DNA from: Pseudomonadota bacterium
GTDB lineage: Bacteria > Pseudomonadota > Gammaproteobacteria > Steroidobacterales > JBCBZW01
DNA: 64,000 bases
Assembly: GCA_039815145.1 (NCBI GenBank)
Contig: JBCBZW010000006.1
Location: 33,565-97,564, forward strand
Direction of reading: 5' to 3'
Part shown: positions 17,277-24,971 of the stretch, piece after piece
Layout of the letters: each line of letters starts with the position of its first letter
Numbering within the stretch: position 1 is the stretch's first letter
The notes under the pieces: generated by a model
The model's database searches: none
The model's input: only the letters and a program-made list of their open reading frames with translations
What the model was told of the DNA's origin: nothing
Position numbers and translations under genes: made by a program

Positions 17277-18090
17277 CGGTGAAGATGCCCCCTTGCTTGC
17301 GGTCCCGAACCACCTCCTTCACCAGACCCTCATCGATCTGCGAGAGGTTCGCGGCATAGCCGTAGACGAGGGTTACATCGCACAGGGAGTTGATCACCCG
17401 CGGCACGCCCTGGCTGTGGTACCAGAGCAGCTTGCGCGCCTTCTCGTCGAACAGCTCCGGATCTCCCCCCACCACCTGCAGGCGATGGCGAATGTACGCG
17501 TGCGCCTCATCGACGCTGAGCGTATCCAGGTGGTGAGCGATGAGGATGCGCTGGGCGAACTGGGTGAGCTCGGGTTTGCGAAGCTTGTCGCGCAGCTGCG
17601 GCTGCCCTACCAGGATGAGCTGCAGCACCTGATTCTTGTCGGCGTTGACGTTGGAGAGCATGCGCAGCTCCTCGAGCGTCTCCACGCTGAGGTTCTGCGC
17701 TTCATCGATAATCAACACGGTGCGCCGCGACTGGGCGTACTCCTCGATCACGAAGTTGATGAACAGCTCGTACATCTCGACCTTGTCGAGGTTCTTGTAC
17801 TCCAGGTTGAAGGCCATCAGCACCCACTGCAGGAGCTCACCGAAGGACTCGTGCGTGTTGGTGATCAGACCCACCGTCATGTCCGACTCGATCTCGTTCA
17901 GCACCTGGCGGATGAGCGTGGTCTTGCCCGAGCCGATCTCACCGGTCACCACGGTGAAGCCGGCGTTGCTCATCAGGCCGTACTGAAGCATCGTGAGCGC
18001 CGCGCGATGCTTGGCGCCGAGGTAGAGGAAGTCGGGGTCCGGCAGCAGGGAGAACGGCTTCTCGGAGAAGCCGTAGTAGGCCTCATACAT
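17248..18090 (-). CDS. ExeA-like AAA ATPase of exosortase/polysaccharide locus (TIGR03015 type)
   Basis: A 280-residue ATPase beginning MYEAYYGFSEKPFSLLPDP, the characteristic start of the ExeA/GspA-like family. Walker A is GEIGSGKTT (about residue 50) and Walker B is TVLIIDEAQNLS (about residue 130), followed by the sensor region LILVGQPQLRDKL. ATPases of this kind accompany exosortase-associated polysaccharide loci and are thought to energise assembly or export; direct evidence of their role is sparse. No C-terminal peptidoglycan-binding domain is present, unlike true ExeA. It lies 45 bp after the tyrosine kinase gene. Confidence 0.87.
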   Translation of the reverse strand: MYEAYYGFSEKPFSLLPDPDFLYLGAKHRAALTMLQYGLMSNAGFTVVTGEIGSGKTTLIRQVLNEIESDMTVGLITNTHESFGELLQWVLMAFNLEYKNLDKVEMYELFINFVIEEYAQSRRTVLIIDEAQNLSVETLEELRMLSNVNADKNQVLQLILVGQPQLRDKLRKPELTQFAQRILIAHHLDTLSVDEAHAYIRHRLQVVGGDPELFDEKARKLLWYHSQGVPRVINSLCDVTLVYGYAANLSQIDEGLVKEVVRDRKQGGIFTGGDEQEAVG

Positions 18091-18135
18091 CGGGCGTTAC
18101 CCCCGACCCGTGGCGCCACGAGAGGCCCGGGGTGC

Positions 18136-18957
18136 TCACAAGGGGTAGCCCGCCACGCCGTCGGTCATGGTGAGCACGGTGCCGGCCAGGTTGACGTCCT
18201 TCAGCAGCTCAGCCGCCTGGCGCAACTCCTGCTGGCGGGTACCCGCATCGCGCACCACCAGGAGGAAGGCGTCGGCGAGGGGCGAGAAGGCGAGCACGTC
18301 GTCCGTGGTGCATACGGGCGGAAGATCGAAGATCACCAGACGCTCGGGATAGCGATGGGTGATGTCATCGATGAGTTGATGCATCTTCGGTGCGGAGAGC
18401 ATCTCCGAGGCGTCTTCCTGCCCTTCGCGACCCGGCAGGATCACGAGCCGATCCATGCCCGGATTGACCAACACCTGCGATAGGGGCAGCTCGGAGAACA
18501 TGTAGTCGGCGATGCCCACCTCGATCTCGTTCTCGAAGCCGAGCAGGCGATGCACGCTCGGGCGTCGCAGATCCAGGTCCACCAGCAGCACCGTGTGGTT
18601 GACCTCGCGGGAGAGGCTGATCGCCAGGTTCAAAGCGGTGACGGACTTGCCCTCCCCCGGTCCCGGGCTGGTCACCGCCAGGGAGTTCCAGCGATGCGAG
18701 CGCATCGACTGCAGCACCCGCGTGCGCAGCATGCGGAAGGCATCGGCGCCAGGATCGCGGTCGCGATGGGCGACGATGCGGTTGCGTTCCAACACCTGGG
18801 CATCGGTGCCGATGACGCGGGTCTGCGTGTAGCGCACCGCGGCGGCCGGCTGCCCGCCGGAGGTCGGCTCCGTGCGCTCGACCCGACGCGGGGCTACCGT
18901 TTGGTTGGCGTTACGCTCGCGACGTGCGCGGTCGAGCGCTTCTTTGATCTTTTCCAT
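18136..18957 (-). CDS. CpsD/CapB-type tyrosine autokinase (exosortase-associated)
   Basis: A 273-residue cytoplasmic P-loop kinase of the bacterial tyrosine kinase family. Walker A is SPGPGEGKSVTALNLA, Walker A' is LLVDLDLRRPSVH and Walker B is LVIFDLPPVCTTDD. The N-terminus MEKIKEALDRARRERNA is typical of the exosortase-associated kinase. It works with the Wzz-like protein encoded just upstream to control chain length and export. No tyrosine cluster is visible at the C-terminus, which ends MTDGVAGYPL, so the usual autophosphorylation site is reduced or absent. It lies 67 bp after the Wzz-like gene. Confidence 0.88.
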   Translation of the reverse strand: MEKIKEALDRARRERNANQTVAPRRVERTEPTSGGQPAAAVRYTQTRVIGTDAQVLERNRIVAHRDRDPGADAFRMLRTRVLQSMRSHRWNSLAVTSPGPGEGKSVTALNLAISLSREVNHTVLLVDLDLRRPSVHRLLGFENEIEVGIADYMFSELPLSQVLVNPGMDRLVILPGREGQEDASEMLSAPKMHQLIDDITHRYPERLVIFDLPPVCTTDDVLAFSPLADAFLLVVRDAGTRQQELRQAAELLKDVNLAGTVLTMTDGVAGYPL

Positions 18958-19024
18958 CAGCTCACTTCCGATTCACGAAGCCGCGCCCAGCGCGGTGAAA
19001 GCACGTTGTGTGGATCATGCAGGC

Positions 19025-20752
19025 TCACAGGCCGATGCTCCGGGTCAGTACCCCCCACAGGGTGGGCAGCTCCACGATCAGCACGTGCACGAGGGCGAGC
19101 CCGATGAGGAGCGCCGCGAACACACCCGCCGCGGTCAACAAGGCCACCTGCGAACGCGCGCCGGCGGTCATGGCGGGCGTTGCCCCGATCACGGGAATAC
19201 TGGCAAGGGGCGCGTCACCGAACACGTCGATCACCCCGTTGCGACCGCGCACGGTGCTGTCCAACGCCTCCAGCGTCGCGGCGAGGAAAATCGCCAGGAA
19301 GAGGCTCATCACCAGGCCGAGGAACAGGATCGCCCCTCGATTAGGCGAGTAGGGCTCGAAGGGCAGCGACGGATCCTCGATGGTCACGAAACGCTGTCCG
19401 CGTCGCTGTTCCTCCACCTGCTGGGCCACGCGAGCGTCGAGTTCCTGGGCCTTCACCGACTGGTACTGGCTCTGCAGGTTGCTCAGATCCCGGCTGATAG
19501 TGCTGTAGTTCAGCTCCACCTGGGGCAGGCGCGAGATGGCCGCCTCCAGTTCGGCGATCTGCCGAGTCTGCTCCTGCCTCGAGGTCTGCAGGGTGTTGAC
19601 GTCCGCGATCGCGGTGGCAAGGTCCGCCCGCAGGCGAATCTCCGTGTCCGTGAGCAGCTCATCGGCGCCGCCGGCCTGCGCAGCCTGCGACTCCAGCTCC
19701 GCCACCTGCTGCTGCAGGCGAACCACCTCGGGGTGGTTGTCCGTGTAGCGCTCGCGAGCCGCTGCCAGCTCCGCCCGGGCAGAGGCCAACTCCGGGCCCT
19801 CGTCAGCGAGGCGACCGCTTTCGATAGCCCGCTGCAGGGCTTCCACCTGCCGGCGCATGGCCACGACGTCCGGGTGACTCTCGCCGTAGCGTGAACTCAG
19901 CAAGCGTAGCTGGGACTCTGCCTCGACCAGCTGCTCGCGGGGTAACAACCCTCGCTGGCTACCGCTGCCGGCGAGTTGATCCGCCACGGTGGCCAACTCC
20001 GCCCTTAGGTAGATAATGCGTTGCTCTTGCGCGGCCAGGCGACGATCGGTCTCCAGGCGCGCAGCCTCCACCCGAGCCAGCAATTGACTGTTGCTCTCGT
20101 ACGAGCCCGGGAGCGAGCCCTCGTTGACCGCGCGGAACTGGGCGAGCTGCTGCTCTAGGGCCTGGATCTGCTCTTCGATGCGACCCGCCTCACTACCGAG
20201 GAACCGCGCACGTTCGCTGAAGCGAGACTCGCGGATAAGTATGTTCTCCCGCTCGTACAGGCTGACCAGGCGCCCAACGACCCGCTGCGCCGTGGTCGGC
20301 ACGGGATCGTCGAAGGCGAGGGAGAAGGTCACGACCGACTCGGTAGGGCGACCGCGCGAGTCGACGCTCTCGGCGGTGAACTGCTCGAGGGTGAAGTTCT
20401 GCTGAAGTTTGTCCACCCGCTCGCTCAGCGAGAGGTCCTCGCTGTCGTACAGGCGCACCTCACGCAGCAAGGGCGCCAGCTTCTCCGTGGTCAGGACCCG
20501 CTGGGTGACCCGGGCGATCTGCCGGGCGGGCAGCTCCTCGGCGGCGTCGGTCTGCGCGGTCATGTCCGAGGGCTCTACGTAGATCGTGGCCATCGAGCGA
20601 TAGGTGGCCGGCCACACCAGCGCGACGAACAGCGTTAGCAGCACGCCGCACACCAAGGCGGCCAGGAAGGGCCAGCGGCGGCGGCGCAGAGCGGCCATGA
20701 GCTGGGCGATCTGGTTCTCGAGCGGCGGCGGCGCGGATGACTCCTGCTGCAC
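19025..20752 (-). CDS. Wzz-like polysaccharide chain-length determinant / co-polymerase
   Basis: A 575-residue protein with an N-terminal cytosolic segment, a transmembrane helix (about residues 33-55), a long periplasmic domain dominated by coiled coil (about 180-440, rich in Gln, Glu, Leu and Ala), and C-terminal hydrophobic stretches near residue 490 and near the end. The proline-rich PSLPFEPYSPNRG segment before the late helix is the Wzz motif. This is the layout of polysaccharide co-polymerases in exosortase loci, which set chain length and contact the kinase encoded next. The ATG is at 20752, with an AGGAGATG-like site upstream. Confidence 0.88.
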   Translation of the reverse strand: MQQESSAPPPLENQIAQLMAALRRRRWPFLAALVCGVLLTLFVALVWPATYRSMATIYVEPSDMTAQTDAAEELPARQIARVTQRVLTTEKLAPLLREVRLYDSEDLSLSERVDKLQQNFTLEQFTAESVDSRGRPTESVVTFSLAFDDPVPTTAQRVVGRLVSLYERENILIRESRFSERARFLGSEAGRIEEQIQALEQQLAQFRAVNEGSLPGSYESNSQLLARVEAARLETDRRLAAQEQRIIYLRAELATVADQLAGSGSQRGLLPREQLVEAESQLRLLSSRYGESHPDVVAMRRQVEALQRAIESGRLADEGPELASARAELAAARERYTDNHPEVVRLQQQVAELESQAAQAGGADELLTDTEIRLRADLATAIADVNTLQTSRQEQTRQIAELEAAISRLPQVELNYSTISRDLSNLQSQYQSVKAQELDARVAQQVEEQRRGQRFVTIEDPSLPFEPYSPNRGAILFLGLVMSLFLAIFLAATLEALDSTVRGRNGVIDVFGDAPLASIPVIGATPAMTAGARSQVALLTAAGVFAALLIGLALVHVLIVELPTLWGVLTRSIGL

Positions 20753-20821
20753 GGTTGTGCATCTCCTACTGAATGGAAGCTGGGGTGGCGTCCGCGCTGT
20801 CGCGCTAACGCCCTGATATCG

Positions 20822-22108
20822 TTATCGGAAAATCGGCGATCTGCTGAAGTCGTAGATCAGATTCACGAACAGGCGCACACCGTCTCGCTCATCGCCGTTG
20901 GCATCACGCACGCTGGCGTAGCGGGCGCCGGCAGCCACCGCCCAGTGCTCGCGAAAGCGCCAGCGCAAGGTGGGGTCCACGCGCACCACCTCGCGGTCGA
21001 AGGGCACTCCGCCCGCCACGCGGCTGCGCTCGATGTAGCCGGCGCGCAGGCGCGCCGTGAGGCCTGGGCGCAGTTCGCGCACGATCAGCAGCGAGACCCG
21101 ATCCTGCTCGAGGAGCTGGCCGATGCCCGAGGGCGCGATCGTACGCGAGGCGAGCAGGCTGACCTGCATGCGTTCGGGCGTCCAGTTGAGTTCGGCATCG
21201 AAGACACCGCCGCTGGAGTCGTCCTCGAGGGTCTGCGTCGGCGTCTCGAAGAGCAGATCGGTGATGTCGGTCTCGCTGTCCACGATCCGGCCACCGGCGC
21301 GGAAGGTGCCGCTCACGGTCGGGCTGAACGCGTGGGTCACACCCAACTGCAGCTGGCGGCTGAAGTTAGAGGTTTCCTCCTCGGTGATGGACAAGCCCGT
21401 GAGCAGCACGCGCTCGTCCGCCCGGAAGCGAGAGACGGCGGCCGTAGCGAACACGTTCGTTCGCTGGGACAGGGCACGCTGGAACGTGATGTCCGCGCCG
21501 TCGAAGCGATAGTCGGACAGCTGCCCCGCTGCGTCGACATCGAAGATGCGGCCATCGCCCACATCGACTGGGAAGGTGCGGTCCTCGAAATCGACGATGG
21601 AGGCCGAGCCGCCGATGATCACCTGGTTGCGCTCGGTGAGCTGATGCGCCCATTGCGGCCGCACGATCGCGCTGTTGCGACGGGTAGCGATGAGCTCGTT
21701 GTTGTCGTTGATGATGCCATCGAGCTCGTCGACCAAGCCGTTGGTCAGGGTGGAGCCGCGCTCGAGGGTCCCGGTGATGGAGAAGTCACCTCGCGGCAGC
21801 GCTCGCGTGGCCGTGAGGTCGTAGCGCTGCTCCGTCAGATTGAAGTCATCGTTATCGTAGAACGGGAACGTCAGGCGCAGGCCGTTGGAGACATCCCAAC
21901 GCTCGCCCACGAAGTCGAGATTGGCCCGCGGCTCGAGGATGTACCCGCTGACGGAATCCGTATCCGTGGATGCCAAGCGCGGGCTTGAGTCATAAATCCC
22001 GCGCTGGGTGAGACTGCCCGTGAGCGTCGAGTCCGCACTGACCGGCGCCGCCGTGGCGCAAAGGAGGCCGACGGTAAGGAGTCGAACGAGGCGCTCGTTC
22101 AGCTTCAC
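20822..22108 (-). CDS. outer-membrane beta-barrel protein of the polysaccharide locus (TIGR03016-like)
   Basis: A 428-residue protein. With the GTG start at 22108 it opens with a clean signal peptide (VKLNERLVRLLTVGLLCATAAPVSA). The mature part shows alternating polar/hydrophobic strands ending in LFVNLIYDFSRSPIFR, with a C-terminal aromatic residue as in outer-membrane barrels. Genes at this position in exosortase loci encode TIGR03016-type barrels, probably part of the export path. An ATG at 22168 is in frame but would overlap the upstream gene by 38 bases and bury the signal peptide, so the GTG is preferred. Confidence 0.8.
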   Translation of the reverse strand: MKLNERLVRLLTVGLLCATAAPVSADSTLTGSLTQRGIYDSSPRLASTDTDSVSGYILEPRANLDFVGERWDVSNGLRLTFPFYDNDDFNLTEQRYDLTATRALPRGDFSITGTLERGSTLTNGLVDELDGIINDNNELIATRRNSAIVRPQWAHQLTERNQVIIGGSASIVDFEDRTFPVDVGDGRIFDVDAAGQLSDYRFDGADITFQRALSQRTNVFATAAVSRFRADERVLLTGLSITEEETSNFSRQLQLGVTHAFSPTVSGTFRAGGRIVDSETDITDLLFETPTQTLEDDSSGGVFDAELNWTPERMQVSLLASRTIAPSGIGQLLEQDRVSLLIVRELRPGLTARLRAGYIERSRVAGGVPFDREVVRVDPTLRWRFREHWAVAAGARYASVRDANGDERDGVRLFVNLIYDFSRSPIFR

Positions 22109-22130
22109 CGCGCTCAGGTCGTCCCAGTCT

Positions 22131-22721
22131 TTAGGGGACGACGATGACATCACCGCTAAGCAGCTCAATGTTGCTCTCCAGTCGATCGCCCGACTCGACG
22201 TCGGAATACTTGAACGCGATTGCGCGCTGACGGCCGCCGTCTTCGCGGCGCAGGATTTGGATGCGATTGCCGTTGGCGAACTGGGCCAGACCGCCGGCCA
22301 GGGCGAGCGCCTGAATTACCGTCATGGGCCTGTCCATGGCGTACTCGCCGGGCCGCGGCACCTTGCCGATCACGTAGAACTTGTTGCCCTGAGCGGACAG
22401 CACACTCACGGTCACCACCGGATCCGGGATGAAGTCGACCAGTCGGCCGACTATCGCCGTGCGCACATCTTCGGCGGAGCGCTTGGCGGCCTCGACCTCA
22501 CCGATCAGGGGGAAGGTGATGCGACCATCAGGTCGCACGATCACCTCGCGCGACAGCTCCTCTTCCCGCCACACGGAGATCCGCAGCACGTCGCCGGGAT
22601 TGAGCGCGTAGGCGCCGGCTTCCTGCGCCTGCGCCGATCCCAGCGCGGACAGGGAGGCGAGCAGTACCGCAGCAAACGTCGCTGCCATCGAGCGAACGCC
22701 GGACAGACCAAACCTCATCAT
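22131..22721 (-). CDS. polysaccharide export protein (Wza/EpsE-type, SLBB domain)
   Basis: A 196-residue secreted protein: a signal peptide to about residue 33 (SALGSAQAQ), then a Poly_export domain (YALNPGDVLRISVWREEEL, VRPDGRITFPLIGEVEA) and an SLBB-type domain (KFYVIGKVPRPGEYAMDRPMTVIQALALAGG). It would form or line the periplasmic/outer-membrane export channel. It lacks a lipobox cysteine and is shorter than Wza, as are the homologs from exosortase loci. It is the first gene of the long minus-strand locus running to about 5.2 kb. Confidence 0.9.
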   Translation of the reverse strand: MMRFGLSGVRSMAATFAAVLLASLSALGSAQAQEAGAYALNPGDVLRISVWREEELSREVIVRPDGRITFPLIGEVEAAKRSAEDVRTAIVGRLVDFIPDPVVTVSVLSAQGNKFYVIGKVPRPGEYAMDRPMTVIQALALAGGLAQFANGNRIQILRREDGGRQRAIAFKYSDVESGDRLESNIELLSGDVIVVP

Positions 22722-23245
22722 CGAAAACCCCGTGTGGTCTCTAGTTATCTCGGTCGGCGTCTGAGAGCGCCGTCGGGCCGCACTTTAGCGCAGGCGCCGA
22801 GGTGAGCCTAGTTAAAGGCTGGTTAAAGAGCGTGCCTGGGCAGGCTGAGCATCGACCGCTTCCTCGTGATCGCCCCGGGACCCAAGGGCAATTGCCCGCG
22901 GCGGCGGCCGCCAAGCGTGCTCTGTGCGCCGTTCGTCCGCCGTAACGGATACGTCAACAATTGTGCACCGAGCCCCGACTGCGCGGAACGATGCGAGCGG
23001 ATAACCGGCAGGGTAAAATCGGGTTCGCGCACGACGTGGCGGCGACCCCGGTTCACGCCGACACGTGCCTCGCGATTACCATGTCTCGACCGGTGGTGTC
23101 CCCACCATCGAACCCTCGGCCTCCGGCCACCACAAGAAGGACGACCGCCGCCCGGTGCTTGCTCGCTCAGTCCAGGATGCCGATCCCCACCGCGTAGCGC
23201 TGCGCGGGGTCGCCAGCGCCCGGCGCGAGTCGGAGTGCGAATCGC
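22722..23245. other. intergenic region between the polysaccharide operon and the heme oxygenase gene
   Basis: A 524-bp divergent region with no convincing coding frame on either strand; the short open frames have no recognisable domain. It should hold promoters for both flanking transcripts, but I see no clear sigma-70 hexamer pair. The one notable element is a direct repeat at 22811-22828, listed separately. Confidence 0.5.
22811..22828. promoter_or_regulatory. 7-bp direct repeat with 11-bp period upstream of the polysaccharide operon
   Basis: GTTAAAG-GCTG-GTTAAAG: two identical 7-mers exactly one helical turn apart, about 90-107 bp upstream of the first gene of the locus. Tandem sites at 11-bp period are typical of OmpR/PhoB-family response regulators, so this is a candidate operator. 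No regulator is encoded nearby. Confidence 0.35.
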
Positions 23246-23833
23246 GTGCTCACTAACGACCGTCCCGGCCATGTCCGTGTCCGCCTCGCGGCCGCGACCG
23301 ATGAGGTGCACAACGCCCTGCATCATCACCCGGTGCTCGGCGCGCTGCTGAGCGCCGATCTCGAGCGTGCCACCTACCTGGCGATTCTCGTCGCCTACCA
23401 GCGTTTCTTCTCGGCCGTGGAGACTCGTCGAGCCGAGTTGAGGGCCTACCCTGAGCTCAACCTGGGCGCGCCGATCGCCGCCCTCGACGACGACTTGCGA
23501 GAATCGGGATGGCGGCCGTGTCGCGATCCGCTCCACGCCTCCTGGCTGGAGGACGATGCCGCGGTGCTCGGTGCCCTCTACGTGCTGCACGGCGCTGGCT
23601 TCGGCGGCCGGGTGCTGGCAGGACACGTGGCGCGTTCCCAACCCGGCCTGCCACGCCGCTTTCTGCAGACGGGACCGTCGCGCGCCACCTGGCGAACGCT
23701 CACGGACGCGCTGGACACGGTGGACGGCGGCCGCTACCCATCACTCGAAACGGGCGCTCAGCGCACCTTTGCTCACCTCGCCGAAGAGGTCAGCCACCAG
23801 GCCACCGCGATCGCCCCACCCCGTTCCCTATGA
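23246..23833 (+). CDS. biliverdin-producing heme oxygenase
   Basis: A 195-residue protein resembling bacterial heme oxygenases (HemO/BphO group). The proximal helix has RLAAATDEVHNALHHHPVLG with the candidate heme-ligating histidine, and the distal helix has LYVLHGAGFGGRVLAGHV with the glycine-rich kink. Such enzymes open heme to biliverdin, CO and iron, for iron acquisition or to supply the chromophore of bacteriophytochromes. No phytochrome or heme-uptake gene is next to it. Translation seems to start at GTG 23246; no strong ribosome site is visible. The next gene begins 19 bases after its stop. Confidence 0.8.
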   Translation: MLTNDRPGHVRVRLAAATDEVHNALHHHPVLGALLSADLERATYLAILVAYQRFFSAVETRRAELRAYPELNLGAPIAALDDDLRESGWRPCRDPLHASWLEDDAAVLGALYVLHGAGFGGRVLAGHVARSQPGLPRRFLQTGPSRATWRTLTDALDTVDGGRYPSLETGAQRTFAHLAEEVSHQATAIAPPRSL

Positions 23834-23852
23834 CCTCTCTACCCGCTTGAGG

Positions 23853-24416
23853 ATGCCCATGCGCTCATTGCTTGCCTCGATCGCCCTCGCGATCACCATG
23901 CCCTTGTGCCTGCAGGCACATGCCGATTCGTTCAGCTTGTCCAGCACCGACATCACCGAAGGACAGCCCATGGGCAAGGCCCAGGAGTTCACCGGGTTCG
24001 GGTGCGACGGTGGCAATCGCTCACCCCAACTGTCCTGGGCCAACGCACCCGCCGGCACCGAGGCCTTCGCCATCATGGCCTACGATCCGGACGCACCGAC
24101 CGGCAGTGGCTGGTGGCACTGGCAGCTCATCAACATTCCTAAGACGGTGACTGAATTGCCCGCAGGGGCCGGTTCGGCCAGCGGCGACGCGGCGCCCGCC
24201 GGCAGCCGCCACATCAAGAACGACTTCGGTGTGGCCGCCTTCGGCGGTGCCTGCCCTCCGAAGGGCCATGGCGTGCATCACTACCAATTCACTGTCTACG
24301 CCCTGTCTCAGATGCTCGAGCTGCCGGAGGACCCTTCGGGCGCCCTCACCGGCTACATGGTGATGGCCAACTCGCTGGGATCCGCCACCCTGGAAGCCCT
24401 CTACGAACGCAACTGA
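23853..24416 (+). CDS. YbhB/YbcL family Raf-kinase-inhibitor-like (PEBP) protein, exported
   Basis: A 187-residue protein with a signal peptide (MPMRSLLASIALAITMPLCLQAHA). The mature part is a phosphatidylethanolamine-binding-protein fold: NRSPQLSWANAPAGTEAFAI, the anion-pocket motif YDPDAPTGSGWWHWQLINIP, and PPKGHGVHHYQFTVYAL with the conserved histidine. Bacterial members are periplasmic or cytosolic with unclear roles. Two ATGs (23853 and 23859) lie close together after TTGAGG; either gives a workable signal peptide. It is probably co-transcribed with the heme oxygenase gene. Confidence 0.92.
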   Translation: MPMRSLLASIALAITMPLCLQAHADSFSLSSTDITEGQPMGKAQEFTGFGCDGGNRSPQLSWANAPAGTEAFAIMAYDPDAPTGSGWWHWQLINIPKTVTELPAGAGSASGDAAPAGSRHIKNDFGVAAFGGACPPKGHGVHHYQFTVYALSQMLELPEDPSGALTGYMVMANSLGSATLEALYERN

Positions 24417-24502
24417 CGGCGTCTGCGCCACACCGGGAAGACCGCAGCTTCGGGGCGGCTGCCCTGGAAGCACGCCCACGACGAGGGGCGCTGGCACCGC
24501 TA

Positions 24503-24531
24503 TTGCCATTTGGCATTGAATTGGATATTTT
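24503..24531 (+). promoter_or_regulatory. candidate sigma-70 promoter of the toxin-antitoxin pair
   Basis: TTGCCA (24503-24508), a 17-bp spacer, then TATTTT (24526-24531), about 35 bp before the antitoxin ATG. The -35 box overlaps the inverted repeat TGCCA-TT-TGGCA, well placed for autorepression by the antitoxin. The segment is AT-rich compared with its surroundings. Confidence 0.5.
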
Positions 24532-24566
24532 CTGCCTAGTGTCATCTCTGGTGACGAATCAGACCC

Positions 24567-24971
24567 ATGCTCGAGTCCATCCCGCGCCTAGCGCCCTTCG
24601 ACAACGGTCCCGCCATTACGCTGGCGGAGAGTGCCGCCATGGCGCGCGCCATGGTCAATCTGTTTCGCCTCTGGCAAGTCAGCGATGCTCAGGCGTGCAT
24701 CCTGCTTGGCGGCCTCTCCAAGCGTACCTACGCGCGCTGGAAGGAAGGCGCGATCGGCCGCGCATCGGTCGATCAGAACACCCGCATGTCCGTCCTGCTC
24801 GGCATCCACAAGTCGCTGCGCATCCTGTTCGCCGATAAGGCTCGCGCCCATGCTTGGGTGCGCCAGCCGAACACCGTCTTCGACGGCGCCAGCGCCTTGG
24901 ACATCATGCTCGGCGGTTACCTAACCGACCTGTTCAGAGTGCGTCACTACCTCGACGCCGTGCGCGGGTGA
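24567..24971 (+). CDS. Xre/MbcA/ParS-family antitoxin
   Basis: A 134-residue protein. The N-terminal half (AMVNLFRLWQVSDAQACILLGGLSKRTYARWKEG) is the helix-turn-helix-like Xre part seen in antitoxins of RES toxins. The C-terminal half (RMSVLLGIHKSLRILFADKARAHAWVRQPNTVFDGASALDIMLGG) is the MbcA/ParS/Xre toxin-binding domain with its typical W-(I/V)-x-x-P-N-x-x-F motif. It would neutralise the RES toxin encoded next and repress the operon. Its stop overlaps the toxin GTG start by 4 bases, the standard coupling in such pairs. Confidence 0.92.
   Translation: MLESIPRLAPFDNGPAITLAESAAMARAMVNLFRLWQVSDAQACILLGGLSKRTYARWKEGAIGRASVDQNTRMSVLLGIHKSLRILFADKARAHAWVRQPNTVFDGASALDIMLGGYLTDLFRVRHYLDAVRG

Noticed and set aside
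22866..23351. A plus-strand open frame overlapping the heme oxygenase gene start
   Set aside because: Pro/Arg/Cys-rich composition without motifs, and it overlaps the better-supported heme oxygenase frame.
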